A stretch of 64,000 nt of DNA, from the NCBI GenBank assembly GCA_002426795.1, contig DINQ01000010.1, positions 62,001-126,000 of the forward strand, read 5' to 3'. Position 1 is the stretch's first letter. Each line of letters opens with the position of its first letter. A model generated the notes under the pieces. It was not told the DNA's origin and ran no database searches. It saw only the letters and a list, made by a program, of their open reading frames with translations. Below, one piece after another: positions 44,061 to 53,800 of this stretch. The translations under genes were made by a program, and so were the position numbers. The DNA is from Bacteroidales bacterium UBA5536 (GTDB taxonomy: Bacteria > Bacteroidota > Bacteroidia > Bacteroidales > F082).

Positions 44061-44168
44061 CGTGGCTAAAGTTACAACTCCTGACAAAAAAAATGCAGAA
44101 AAGTAATCAGATCAGTATTTTTTTTAGGAAAAACACTGCTTTCGACAGGCCCAAAAAAAACGAGCTTC

Positions 44169-45956
44169 CTAATCAAGCTTGAGCACCGCAAGGAAAGCAG
44201 ACTGTGGCACTTCCACATTGCCTACCTGACGCATGCGTTTCTTCCCTTTTTTCTGCTTCTCGAGCAGCTTGCGCTTACGCGAAATATCACCACCATAACA
44301 CTTGGCTGTTACATCCTTGCGCAAGGCCTTGATGGTTTCGCGGGCAATGATTTTGGTGCTGATGGCTGCCTGAATAGCGATGTCGTATTGCTGACGCGGG
44401 ATCAGCTCTTTCAGTTTTTCGCACATCCTTCTGCCAAACGAATAGGCGTGGTCGCGGTGTATGAGTGTTGAAAGGGCATCCACATTATCGCCATTGAGCA
44501 GGATATCGAGCTTCACCAGACTGGCCTGCTGATAACCCTGAATGTGGTAGTCGAAAGATGCGTAACCCCGTGAAATGGATTTCAGTTTGTCGTAAAAGTC
44601 GAATACAATTTCGCTAAGCGGCATTTCAAAGGTCAGCTCAACACGGTCGGAAGTGAGGTACACCTGATTTTTGAGCACACCACGTTTTTCGATGCAGAGT
44701 GTCATGATGTTGCCCAGGTATTCCGATTTCGAAATGATTTGGGCAATGATATAGGGTTCCTCGATGAAATCGAGCTTGGTGGGTTCGGGCAATCCGCTTG
44801 GGTTGTGCACTTCCACCATTTCACCGGAGGTAAGATAGGCTTTGAATTTTACGTTGGGAACGGTGGTAATCACGTCCATGTCGAATTCGCGGTCAAGACG
44901 CTCCTGGATGATTTCCATATGCAGCAAGCCCAGAAATCCGCAACGGAAACCAAATCCCAGTGCTGCCGACGACTCAGGTTCAAACACCAGAGAGGCATCA
45001 TTCAGCTGCAGCTTCTCAATTGAAGCACGAAGTTCTTCATAGTCATCGGCATCAACGGGGTAGATTCCAGCAAAAACCATAGGCTTCACGTTTTCGAATC
45101 CTTCGATGGCCTTGTCGCAGGGATTGTTGACCTGGGTGATGGTGTCGCCCACCTTTACCTCTTTCGAAGTTTTGATGCCCGAAATAATGTAACCTACATC
45201 ACCAGCCGACATGGTTTTTTTTGGCACCTGTTTTAGCTGCAAAACGCCGATCTCATCGGCATTGTATTCTTTGCCGGTGGCCACAAACTTAACCAGATCG
45301 CCTTTGTTGATGGTGCCGTTAAGGATGCGGAAATAGGCGATGATGCCCCTGAATGAGTTGAAAACACTGTCGAAGATCAGGGCCTGCAAGGGTGCATTTG
45401 GATCACCTTTGGGTGCAGGAACGCGTGCTACAATGGCATCGAGGATCTCAGCCACACCAAAACCTGTTTTGGCGCTGGCCCTGATGATATCGGTCCGTTC
45501 GCAGCCAATCAAATCGATGATCTGATCCTCTACTTCATCAGGCATGGCGCTTTCCATGTCGATCTTATTCAGCACAGGGATGATCTCAAGGTCGTGATCG
45601 AGAGCCAGATAGAGGTTCGAGATGGTTTGTGCCTGAATGCCTTGCGTGGCATCCACGATGAGTAAAGCACCTTCGCAGGCTGCGATAGATCGCGACACCT
45701 CATACGAAAAGTCCACGTGGCCGGGGGTGTCGATCAGGTTTAAAACATATTTTTCCCCATTGGCTTCGTAGTTCATTTGGATGGCGTGGCTCTTGATGGT
45801 GATGCCGCGTTCACGTTCCAGGTCCATGCTGTCGAGCACCTGATCTTTCTGGTCCCGCTCAGAAACCGTGTTGGTAAGTTGCAAAAGGCGGTCGGCCAGG
45901 GTGCTTTTCCCATGGTCGATATGTGCTATGATACAGAAGTTTCTGGTGTTTTTCAT
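44169..45956 (-). CDS. lepA: Elongation factor 4 (LepA)
   Basis: This 595-aa ribosomal GTPase has G1 AHIDHGKST, the switch region 'ERERGITIKSHAIQM', G3 DTPGHVDF and G4 NKID. The LepA-specific C-terminal domain contains 'YDIAIQAAISTKIIARETIKALRKDVTAKCYGGDISRKRKLLEKQKKGKKRMRQVG', its hallmark. The ATG at 45956 is preferred to the TTG three codons upstream, because the -7 box TAATTTTG (45970-45963, - strand) places the transcript start close to the ATG. Confidence 0.97.
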   Translation of the reverse strand: MKNTRNFCIIAHIDHGKSTLADRLLQLTNTVSERDQKDQVLDSMDLERERGITIKSHAIQMNYEANGEKYVLNLIDTPGHVDFSYEVSRSIAACEGALLIVDATQGIQAQTISNLYLALDHDLEIIPVLNKIDMESAMPDEVEDQIIDLIGCERTDIIRASAKTGFGVAEILDAIVARVPAPKGDPNAPLQALIFDSVFNSFRGIIAYFRILNGTINKGDLVKFVATGKEYNADEIGVLQLKQVPKKTMSAGDVGYIISGIKTSKEVKVGDTITQVNNPCDKAIEGFENVKPMVFAGIYPVDADDYEELRASIEKLQLNDASLVFEPESSAALGFGFRCGFLGLLHMEIIQERLDREFDMDVITTVPNVKFKAYLTSGEMVEVHNPSGLPEPTKLDFIEEPYIIAQIISKSEYLGNIMTLCIEKRGVLKNQVYLTSDRVELTFEMPLSEIVFDFYDKLKSISRGYASFDYHIQGYQQASLVKLDILLNGDNVDALSTLIHRDHAYSFGRRMCEKLKELIPRQQYDIAIQAAISTKIIARETIKALRKDVTAKCYGGDISRKRKLLEKQKKGKKRMRQVGNVEVPQSAFLAVLKLD

Positions 45957-45962
45957 CGTGCG

Positions 45963-45970
45963 CAAAATTA
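45963..45970 (-). promoter_or_regulatory. -7 box of lepA
   Basis: TAATTTTG on the - strand lies 6 nt before the lepA ATG. No good -33 element was found. The mRNA would be leaderless or nearly so. Confidence 0.5.
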
Positions 45971-46108
45971 CAACATAAAGCGAAAGTGGAGAGGCGGTGC
46001 CAAAAAAAAGTTAATAGGGTATTGTTACCTGGTGATTTAAGGGATTGTTCGTATGTTTTATGGTTTCGGTATTGCTCAATTTTGCACAAAACCTAAAAAC
46101 ACCCTCTT

Positions 46109-47065
46109 ATGAAAAGAAATCTACTCATTTTATTCCTCCTTGTTCATTCAGTTTTTGGCTTTGCACAGGACCGGTCTGTGACTTTGCTGGCGCACTATCC
46201 TTTGCATGGGAATGCCAACGACATCAGCGGTAATGGCAACAATGGCTCCATCGTTGGCAACCTGTCTGCGGCTGACGGTCCGGATGGTTCGTCAGGAACG
46301 GCCATGTATTTTAACGGAGACAGTTATATCGAAGTTCCTGCGAGTTCTTCAACCAACAACATAGGCGAAAGCATGTCGATTTCGTATTGGGTAAAGACAG
46401 AATCCTTTTATGGAGGTGCCTGGTCGTCGGTGGTCTGCAAAGCCGACGGTGGCGAGGCCCATTACCGACTGGGAGTAGGCGCAAACAATGCCTATCTGGC
46501 TTTTAAAGGAGGACTGGGCTGGAACCTCAGCTACCCATATGCCATCGAAGATGGCTGGGTGTTTGTCGCGGCAACCTACGCGGACAATATAGCGAGGTTT
46601 TACAAAAACGGAGCGTTTGTATCGGAAGTGGCACTAACGCCCACCAACTACTTCGATGAGAGTGCACCGCTCTACATTGGGTACGACCCGGCCTTGGGAG
46701 CAGATTATCTTATCGGCTGGGCCAGCGATGTGCGCATCTATGCCGGTGCCCTGAGCGATGAGGAGGTGATTTCCGTTTACCAGGGATTTGATCCTTCAGG
46801 TATTTTTGATTTCAGCAGCAATAAAGTACAACTGCTGGTGTCGCCAAACCCGGTGACTGATTATTGTACGCTGAGCCTTGAGGGCCATTTCGATCTGTAT
46901 CAGCCCACCTTATTGAAAATTACAGATATCACCGGTCAATTGCTTCGTTCGGTATTTCTGCAACAAGAGAATCGGGTTGACGTTTCATTTCTGAAACCTG
47001 GCACTTACCTCATGCAGGTCATACAACAAGATAAAGTAGCTGTTGCAACAATTGTAAAGAAATAA
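46109..47065 (+). CDS. LamG-domain protein secreted by the type IX system
   Basis: This 318-aa protein has a signal peptide (residues 1-20, ending FAQ) and a concanavalin-like LamG domain (about 28-225: 'ALYIGYDPALGADYLIGWASDVRIYAGALSDEEVISVYQG' is its typical end). A C-terminal sorting domain of the T9SS type A kind follows (about 240-318: 'LLVSPNPVTDYCTLSL', 'LKITDITGQLL', 'LKPGTYLMQVIQQDKVAVATIVKK'). The sorting domain shows that the cell has a type IX secretion system. The protein is likely released or attached at the cell surface, perhaps binding glycans. Confidence 0.9.
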   Translation: MKRNLLILFLLVHSVFGFAQDRSVTLLAHYPLHGNANDISGNGNNGSIVGNLSAADGPDGSSGTAMYFNGDSYIEVPASSSTNNIGESMSISYWVKTESFYGGAWSSVVCKADGGEAHYRLGVGANNAYLAFKGGLGWNLSYPYAIEDGWVFVAATYADNIARFYKNGAFVSEVALTPTNYFDESAPLYIGYDPALGADYLIGWASDVRIYAGALSDEEVISVYQGFDPSGIFDFSSNKVQLLVSPNPVTDYCTLSLEGHFDLYQPTLLKITDITGQLLRSVFLQQENRVDVSFLKPGTYLMQVIQQDKVAVATIVKK

Positions 47066-47081
47066 ATACCTTTTTCATAAT

Positions 47082-47172
47082 GAGTCAGAGACTGAAGAGA
47101 CTGAGAGACTGAAGAGACTGAGAGACTGAGAGACTGAGAGACTGAAGAGACTGAGAGACTGAGAGACTGAAG
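47082..47172 (+). repeat. Tandem array of an 8/9-bp repeat (GAGACTGA or GAGACTGAA)
   Basis: Ten almost perfect units run from 47088 to 47171, with one degenerate unit before them. Six are 8 bp and four are 9 bp (one extra A). The strand is pure purine except for the CT step. The reverse complement of the unit matches the unit of the array at 47735-47982, so the two arrays are inverted around the S23 gene. Confidence 0.95.
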
Positions 47173-47201
47173 AAATGGGTTGATGCGCTAAAACCTTAGT
47201 T

Positions 47202-47573
47202 TCAGTAAGCCCATTTTTCCGGTTGAAGAGACATATTCACCAGTTTTCCAATGACTTGTTCGCATTCATTGTAAAGCGATTCGAATTGCTCTTTATTAAT
47301 GTATTCGCAGTGCAGCGCGTACTCTAACCAGACTTGTGTTTCGGCAGCTTCACCTTCTGAGTCAGCTAATTTTGCAATAAAAGATTTCGGATATTTCCGT
47401 TTACGGAATGCTTCAGCAAGATTTGCACATACTGATCTTGAGGAGCGTCTTATCTGGTCAGTCAGGCTGTACTTTTCTTCGTTGGGAAAGGATTTAGTCA
47501 GTTGGAATATCGACATAGATAACTCAAAGGCTTTTCGATAGGTATCTAATTCCCGATGAGATCTGATTTTCAT
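47202..47573 (-). CDS. Four-helix-bundle protein, S23 (23S rRNA intervening-sequence) family
   Basis: This 123-aa protein is all-helical, with the S23 signature 'MKIRSHRELDTYRKAFELSMSIFQLTKSFPNEEKYSLTDQIRRSSRSVCANLAEAFRKRK' and a C-terminal half containing 'LADSEGEAAETQVWLEYALHCEYI'. The family includes proteins encoded inside 23S rRNA intervening sequences and is related to the Avd accessory protein of diversity-generating retroelements; free-standing members have no known role. The ATG at 47573 was chosen over one at 47582. A -7 box TAATTTTG lies at 47603-47596 (- strand). Octamer arrays flank it on both sides. Confidence 0.92.
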   Translation of the reverse strand: MKIRSHRELDTYRKAFELSMSIFQLTKSFPNEEKYSLTDQIRRSSRSVCANLAEAFRKRKYPKSFIAKLADSEGEAAETQVWLEYALHCEYINKEQFESLYNECEQVIGKLVNMSLQPEKWAY

Positions 47574-47734
47574 GTTACGCAAGACAGTTAGAATTCAAAA
47601 TTACAAAATTTCCATGACCCAAATTATTTGTTGACACAGTTAATTAAACATACCCACAGACCCCTGCAAAAGTGTCCCCAAATGGTCAAATGATGCACTT
47701 TTTTGAACACTCCCTCCCTACATTTCACCCGATC

Positions 47735-47982
47735 TCTCAGTCTCACCGTCCCTCAGTCCCTCAGTCCCTCAGTCCCAAAGTCACTAAGTCTCTAAGTCTC
47801 TGAATCTCACACTCCCTCCGTCCCTTCCTCTCTCAGTCCCTCAGTCTCTAAGTCTCTGAATCTCACATTCCCTCCGTCCCTAAGTCTCTGAATCGCACAG
47901 TCCCTCCGTCCCTCCCTCTCTCAGTCCCTCTGTCTCTAAGTCTCTAAGTCTCTCAATTTCAAAGTCCCTCCGTCTCTAAGTC
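47735..47982 (+). repeat. Array of 31 degenerate 8-bp units (consensus YCTMAGTC)
   Basis: The stretch divides without gaps into 31 octamers (248 bp). Positions 7-8 are TC in nearly every unit and positions 4-6 vary: TCTCAGTC, CCTCAGTC, TCTAAGTC, TCTGAATC, CCTCCGTC and similar. It is almost pure pyrimidine apart from the AG step. Longer blocks of units recur (for example 47799-47854 and 47887-47942), so the array grew by duplication of groups of units. No reading frame explains an 8-nt period. Confidence 0.95.
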
Positions 47983-48018
47983 TACATAACAATACACCAC
48001 GCCACTACGGAATTCTCC

Positions 48019-48049
48019 AAAAAAAAACAGCTCCCCATGCAGGAAGCTG
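48019..48049 (-). terminator. Intrinsic terminator of the 48075-49007 gene
   Basis: On the - strand CAGCTTCC (48049-48042) pairs with GGAGCTG (48034-48028) with one bulge, followed by nine T residues (48027-48019). Confidence 0.8.
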
Positions 48050-48074
48050 CCTTTCCTGGACAATCAGCAGGCTG

Positions 48075-49007
48075 CTAAGCCGCTGTGTTTTCGGCCCTTT
48101 GCAGACTGAAGTTGTAGATCACGCTGTCGCGTTCGGTCAGCACGATATGTGCAGGTGGCGGAACGAGATAGCCTTCGGCATGGCAACTCAGGGTGAAGCT
48201 GCCCGCTTCGAGCTCATCCAGTTCAAACTGACCATCGTTATCCGTCTGTTCGGCATAGGCATGTTCAACCAGGGTGATGGTAGCGCCTGGTATCGGTTCA
48301 TTGGTCAGGCTATCGAGCACCTGTCCGCTGATATCCGAAGTAGTGGGCAGGTTGATGCCTCGTTTGCGTTTGACGCGGCGGATGCGCAGGTAACTCTGGG
48401 CCAGGCTGGGGTAGCTGCTGGCATTGTACCGTACAAATCGATCGAGCTCGTTGCGCATCAGGGCATTACACTGTTTGATCAACGCAACAATCTCGCTATT
48501 CAGCAACCGGCGTGCTTCGGCTGCAGCAGAGGCTTCGCTGTTGGCCTGGGTCAAGGCATCAATACTCACCTGAAGGTTGGCACGGTCATCTGCCGCGGCA
48601 CCAAGCTGAAGCAGCGACTCCTCATGCATGTCGAAGAGCTCGAGCACATAACTGCCAACGGCCAGACAATAGGAAATGGATGACTTCTCGAAGTTGGTGC
48701 CAAATCCTTTCAGGGTGCTGATCATCACCGCATCATCCATCCGGTGGGCCATCAGCAGACTGATGTTGACCAACCGGCTGAGCAACTGGTTATAGGCCCT
48801 TCTGTTCACAATCCGCATGATGTAACCCGCGCGCGCAGGCTTCACCAACTGATTGATTTTCTGCATCAGCTCGTTGGCAATGGCCACAAAGCTGTCTTTG
48901 GCAGCAAGCGCTTCGGCCTTGCCTTCGAAAGCAGTGGGATAGGTTTCCAGAACCCGTTTAATGGCAATGATCTTTTCGGATCGGTTCATTTCATTTTTCA
49001 TTTTCAT
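48075..49007 (-). CDS. Protein with a C-terminal carboxypeptidase regulatory-like domain
   Basis: This 310-aa protein has no signal peptide, which is unusual because the domain is normally extracytoplasmic. Residues about 1-215 are helical, with a basic patch near residue 215 (RIRRVKRKRG). Residues about 228-305 are one CarboxypepD_reg beta sandwich: 'ISGQVLDSLTNEPIPGATITLVEHAYAEQTDNDGQFELDELEAGSFTLSCHAEGY'. The helical part is not recognised. It stands alone with its own terminator. Confidence 0.78.
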   Translation of the reverse strand: MKMKNEMNRSEKIIAIKRVLETYPTAFEGKAEALAAKDSFVAIANELMQKINQLVKPARAGYIMRIVNRRAYNQLLSRLVNISLLMAHRMDDAVMISTLKGFGTNFEKSSISYCLAVGSYVLELFDMHEESLLQLGAAADDRANLQVSIDALTQANSEASAAAEARRLLNSEIVALIKQCNALMRNELDRFVRYNASSYPSLAQSYLRIRRVKRKRGINLPTTSDISGQVLDSLTNEPIPGATITLVEHAYAEQTDNDGQFELDELEAGSFTLSCHAEGYLVPPPAHIVLTERDSVIYNFSLQRAENTAA

Positions 49008-49619
49008 TTTTATTTTTAAGGTTTGTAAAATGTGTGTTTCCGACAGCCATTGGGCTTGCTGAAAACCAATTGATTAAATGTGTTATTGTAAAAAGTGTCA
49101 TGTTGTGGTAAAATTTAATGTTACATTAGGTTTTAAGTGTTTACGATAACAGGGGTGGCCCGTTTGCCCTGTGGTGCAGGCCAAAAAGACGTTGTTTGAC
49201 CCTGCGTTTGTCAGGCAGATAGCACACATTGGCATCTGTGGTATCAGGAGTGCTGTATTCATTTGATGGCTTTTGCCTTTTTGAATAGTGAACAAGGCTA
49301 TACAAATGCGGCAATACCTGCAACCAGACCTGCTGGTGGGGCAGCGGACTGCAGATCAGCAGGCATGCTACCGGGTATATGGCATGATATTCTTTTTTCC
49401 TTTTCATACTATGATCTATCTACCACTTACATCATCCGTGACACTTTTTTTGTAAGTGACATATATACAGATAGATGTAGCTAGGCCTTGCGGAAATTAA
49501 GGCGAGGTTTAGTGGGGTTTTTGAGAGAAAAGGGGAGCGAAAAAAAACCACATCATTTATTGATCGCTTCTTACGACCGATTTGGTTTTTAACAACAATG
49601 CTGGTATACACCCTAAATC
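49008..49619. other. Gap of about 610 bp without a supported gene
   Basis: The region is AT-rich at both ends. It holds short frames only, the longest an 88-codon frame on the - strand (49141-49407) with a hydrophobic start but no family signal. I see no RNA gene, terminator or repeat array. Confidence 0.5.
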
Positions 49620-50171
49620 ATGAGATTTTTTATTCAAACGTTCACGTATAGAAGTGGCCTTGGGATGATTATCGAACTGATGCAGAAAATCAACACAGCC
49701 GCCAAAAGCTTCAATGATTATTCACTACCTTTGGTTAACCCTACAACCCTAACTATTGTGCACACCGAAGAAGATGTCATGAAACGCAGCCGCAACGACT
49801 GGAAACCGCTGTTTGATCTGATACCGGAGATTGAACAAACGACCGTATTTGGCGAAAATCTTCCAATAATTGAACTGGAAGACGGCTCATTTCAGTTTCC
49901 CCTCTGGATCAACGGGGAGCTAATCAGCAGGTTTACCGGTTTAGCGCAAGACATCTGTGTGATCCATTTCGACTGGACCCAATGGAAAGCCGGTCCTGAA
50001 ATGTACAACGATCTGGAGTTCGATTTCGACACGGTGGACGTGCTCACGAAGTGTAAACTGATCTCGGCCATGTTGCGTGCCGAGCGTTTCTCCGACGGTG
50101 TTTTGGCTGCTGCCTTTGAGGATGGCACCATGCTCAGGATACTGAAATCGCTGGAGAAACAGGTGAAATGA
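49620..50171 (+). CDS. DUF6508-like protein
   Basis: This 183-aa protein is probably cytoplasmic. The C-terminal part 'LISAMLRAERFSDGVLAAAFEDGTMLRILKSLEKQV' matches the pattern of DUF6508 proteins, whose function is unknown. The middle has a pair of strands with 'DGSFQFPLWINGELISRFTGL'. A shorter start at 49665 (MIIELMQKI) is equally plausible, as the first 15 residues look unlike the rest. It lies with the ASCH-domain gene in an accessory area next to the defence island. Confidence 0.65.
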   Translation: MRFFIQTFTYRSGLGMIIELMQKINTAAKSFNDYSLPLVNPTTLTIVHTEEDVMKRSRNDWKPLFDLIPEIEQTTVFGENLPIIELEDGSFQFPLWINGELISRFTGLAQDICVIHFDWTQWKAGPEMYNDLEFDFDTVDVLTKCKLISAMLRAERFSDGVLAAAFEDGTMLRILKSLEKQVK

Positions 50172-50348
50172 TTGGGGGAAACAGATGAAATCATTACGAT
50201 GGCGGCCTCTGGTTTGCACTGCCTTATTACAGTGGGGAGCCAGGGTCGGTGCGAAACAATTTTTTAAAAGCAAATCCGTCTCATAGGACAGGAGTATATC
50301 AAATCGAGCTTGAATGAGTGAAGCATTTTCAAAACTATTGAACAGAAT

Positions 50349-50747
50349 ATGAAAGCAATATCCATCCAACAGCCCTGGGCTCAGCTGATCGCTGAGGGCT
50401 TGAAAACAGTTGAGCTACGCAGCTGGAAAACACCTTACAGAGGACAATTGTTAATCTGTGCCAGCGCCAGACCGGATGCGATGCGCGAGAGAAAAGAAAA
50501 ATTCGACCCCATACTGGGCAATTACTTATACGACGAGGAGTTTGAGGGTTATATGTGGCTTGGGCATGCCATCTGTATAGTAGAGTTGTATGATATAGTG
50601 CCCTTTACACCGGATTTGGCCGAGGCGGCTTTTGTAGATTTCGAGGAAAGTGGATTATACGCCTGGAAGCTGCGAAACGTCCGAAAAATTGCTCCATTTA
50701 AGGTCAAAGGCCAATTGGGTCTTTATAATATTGATGTGGAGGATTGA
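50349..50747 (+). CDS. ASCH-domain protein
   Basis: This 132-aa protein has a complete ASCH (PUA-like) fold: 'MKAISIQQPWAQLIAEGLKTVELRSWKTPYRGQLLICASARP' carries the typical 'QP.A..I..G.K..E.R.W' pattern, and 'ICIVELYDIVPFTPDLAEAAF' and 'YAWKLRNVRKIAPFKVKGQLGLYNI' complete it. ASCH proteins are thought to bind RNA or modified nucleotides; some are nucleases or amidohydrolases. The role here is unknown. Confidence 0.88.
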   Translation: MKAISIQQPWAQLIAEGLKTVELRSWKTPYRGQLLICASARPDAMRERKEKFDPILGNYLYDEEFEGYMWLGHAICIVELYDIVPFTPDLAEAAFVDFEESGLYAWKLRNVRKIAPFKVKGQLGLYNIDVED

Positions 50748-50878
50748 GTGTTTATAGAAAGGAATGTCTGATTTGGTCATTCGATCAGAGCATTTTTTTG
50801 AGTTTATTATTTTTCATTGTCACCACAAACTTTGCTTTGTGCTTTAGCATACTAAGGATGTTTGTTCATTTTGCCCCT

Positions 50879-53800
50879 CTATTGTCTGTTTTTCTTAAAG
50901 TTTTCTGCCTGCTCAAATATCTCAACATACACTTCGTCTCTCTCAACGGGTGGATAGCCAAACTCGTCTAAAATCAAAATCAATTCAACTTTCAATGCTG
51001 ATTTGATGTCGTCTCGTTTATTCCAGTCAGGAAATTTAGCTTGACTGTCAACGATAATTTTAACTGCTTTTGACAAGTCAATCAGTTTGTCTTCCGGGTA
51101 GGTGAAGTCATATTTCTTGCAAAGTTCTTTCAGAATGTCGTAAAAGGCTTTTTCTTCAAAGTCAATTCCCAATTCATCGCCTGCATTAAATTCATTGTGA
51201 ACATCCCAAATCAAATTTGTAAGGGCTTCTGCCATTTCTTCATACACTTCACTTCTCAGAATATCGTTTGCATCCCGGTTGTTGTATCTGTCAACAATGG
51301 CTTGCATTTTTCTTGAAAAGTCGATTCCTTTTACCCGGTTTACTTTTCTGATTTCTCCGATTACTTTGGCTAATAGCTGTTGAAGCAATTTGATTTTGGT
51401 ATTCGGCAATTTGATTTTATCAATCTTAGCCAGGTAATCTTCATCAAAAATATCTTGCTCAGACGAAGCTTCTTCTCCCAATTTGAAAATTTCCTCTACC
51501 CCATCACTTTGAAGGGCATCTTTTATCATTTCGCGAACCTTGGCGTTCATCTGGGCCGTGTCGGGCGCATTGCCTTTAGTAAGTTTAAAAACGATGGAAC
51601 GGACAGCCAAATAAAAATGGGTGTAATCTCTTTCTAATTGCGTTAATTGTTCACTTCCGGCACAAATATCATAAGCAGCTTTTAACCTCTTAACCAAACC
51701 CATATAACGGGTTTCAAAGTCTTTGGATTGTTGCACATATTCGGCAGCTAAATTCAAGGTGTTTAACTGTTGAATAGTTGTGCCTTTGAAATACTTTGTA
51801 TTGTCGAATATATGAAACAGTTTAGCCAAAAGGTCTAAATGATTGCGAACAATGATTAATGACTCGGCAATGTCTTCAAAATTATCTTTGTCGCCTTTGT
51901 TGTATTTGGCGAGAGCCAGATTCATTTGTTTTTTGATGCCGATATAATCTACTGCCAAACCTTTGTTTTTACCTTCAAACTTGCGGTTAACCCGTGAAAT
52001 AGTTTGAATCAAATTGTGTTGCTGAATTGGCTTGTCAATGTAAATACTATCCAGAAACGGAACATCAAAACCTGTGAGCCACATATCCACTACAATGGCA
52101 ATTTTGAAATTCGATTTCGGGTTTTTGAATTGGCGGTCGAGTTCTTTGCGGTCGTCAGAAGTTCCCAACATATCCCAAAGTTCTTTTGGGTCGTCTTTGC
52201 CCCTGGTCATTACCAGTCTAACCTGGGTGGGGTGAAGCTCCTGCTTCGACCCATTATCCAGCATCAAACCCCTATACAGAAATGCTGTACTATCTTTTGG
52301 CAAATTCGCTTTTCCCGGATTATTCAAAATATACCTTACTGCATTATTAAAATGTTCCTCATCACGAATAAATCTATCCCAATACTCAGGCATCCAGAAC
52401 TGTTTCGCATCATCATCGATGTATAAATTCAACTTTTTATTGTTTTGAATAGCCCATTTACCTGTGAATGATTTCCAGGATTGTATTATTCTCGTCAAAT
52501 CCGATTTGGCTTTTATCAGAACATGCACGTGATTAGGCATAATGCACCATGCCAATAAATCATATTTATCCCCATTATGATGAAACAAAGCATCCTGGAC
52601 AACTTGAGCCATTTGTTTATTTGCTAAAGCACAGCAACCATATCCTTTATCAAGCCAATATTCGTATTTCTTTCTTTTTTCTAACTCCCTTTTTTCTTCA
52701 GAAAGATGTTTGATTTCGATTTCTATATCCTTCATAACGCTTTGGGGCAAACTGTCAGCTAATCGGAATGTGATGGATTGAATTAGGTCTTCTCTATTTC
52801 GATGGGGTAATTTACCTACATGCCACTCTTCGGGGTAGCCAAAGTTTTTAGTAAAGTTTTGGGCAAAGTTTGTGGAGTCTAATTTCTCGAAGCGGGAGCT
52901 TCGAGTGCCCAGAATAGCAATAATGTTTTTATAAAGCCCATACGCAATTTCACGGCTGCTGCTTACAAACATTGCTTTTCCTTTAACAGTTGCACCTTCC
53001 GAAATCCGGTTTTCGTAGTGGTTTACAAAATCTTCGGCAACGGCTTGCAAGCGGTCTGGGTCGCCAAGAATAGCATACATATTTGCCGTTTCTTGTTTGC
53101 TCTTGTCTATCTGATATGCATTTGTTCCTAATTCGGCAGCTTCTTCGTAGTATTTTTCAATCTTCTCTAACTCACCATTTTTCAAAGCAACTTTGGCAGC
53201 CCTGCCTTCATATACAATCCGAACGGTGATTTCATCTCTTACCGATTCGGTCATTGTGTAGGCATCTACCACTTTTCCAAATACATCGAGCGTTGCATCA
53301 ATGGGCGTTCCGGTGAAGCCAACATAAGTGGCGTTGGGCAAAGAATCGTGCAAATATTTTGCAAAGCCGAAAGTCTTTTTTACGCCTTCTTCTGTGACTC
53401 TTATTTTTTGGTCGAGGTTTACCTGACTGCGGTGCGCTTCGTCCGAAATACAAATCACATTATTTCTTTCAGTGAGTAGCTCGGTATCTTCGGTAAATTT
53501 ATGAATGGTAGTTAGGAAAACGCCTCCGCTCTGTCGGCCTTGCAGTTTGCTTCTCAGGTCGGCTCGGCTTTCAACACTTTCCACTGCATTGTCGCCGATA
53601 AAACCTTTTGCATTGATGAATTGTGTTGAAAGTTGGTCGTCTAAATCGGTGCGGTCGGTAATTAAAACAATGGTTGGGCTTTCAAAGTATTCGCTTTTCA
53701 TTAACAAGCGGGTAAGATAAAGCATTGTGTAGCTTTTACCGCTACCGGTTGCCCCGAAATAAGTACCGCCTTTTCCATCCCCTTCGGGCTTTTGGGCTTT

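Noticed and set aside
47082..47982. CRISPR array at the octamer repeats
   Set aside because: The units are 8-9 bp with no spacers and no cas genes nearby; it is a simple tandem or degenerate repeat.
49141..49407. 88-codon frame on the - strand with a hydrophobic N terminus
   Set aside because: No recognisable domain, cysteine-rich mixed composition and no promoter or partner; too weak to call, though it is the best candidate in that gap.
52223..52912. RAYT as a separate gene with its own start
   Set aside because: No convincing internal start or stop was found and the frame is continuous with hsdR on both sides, so it is annotated as part of the hsdR frame.
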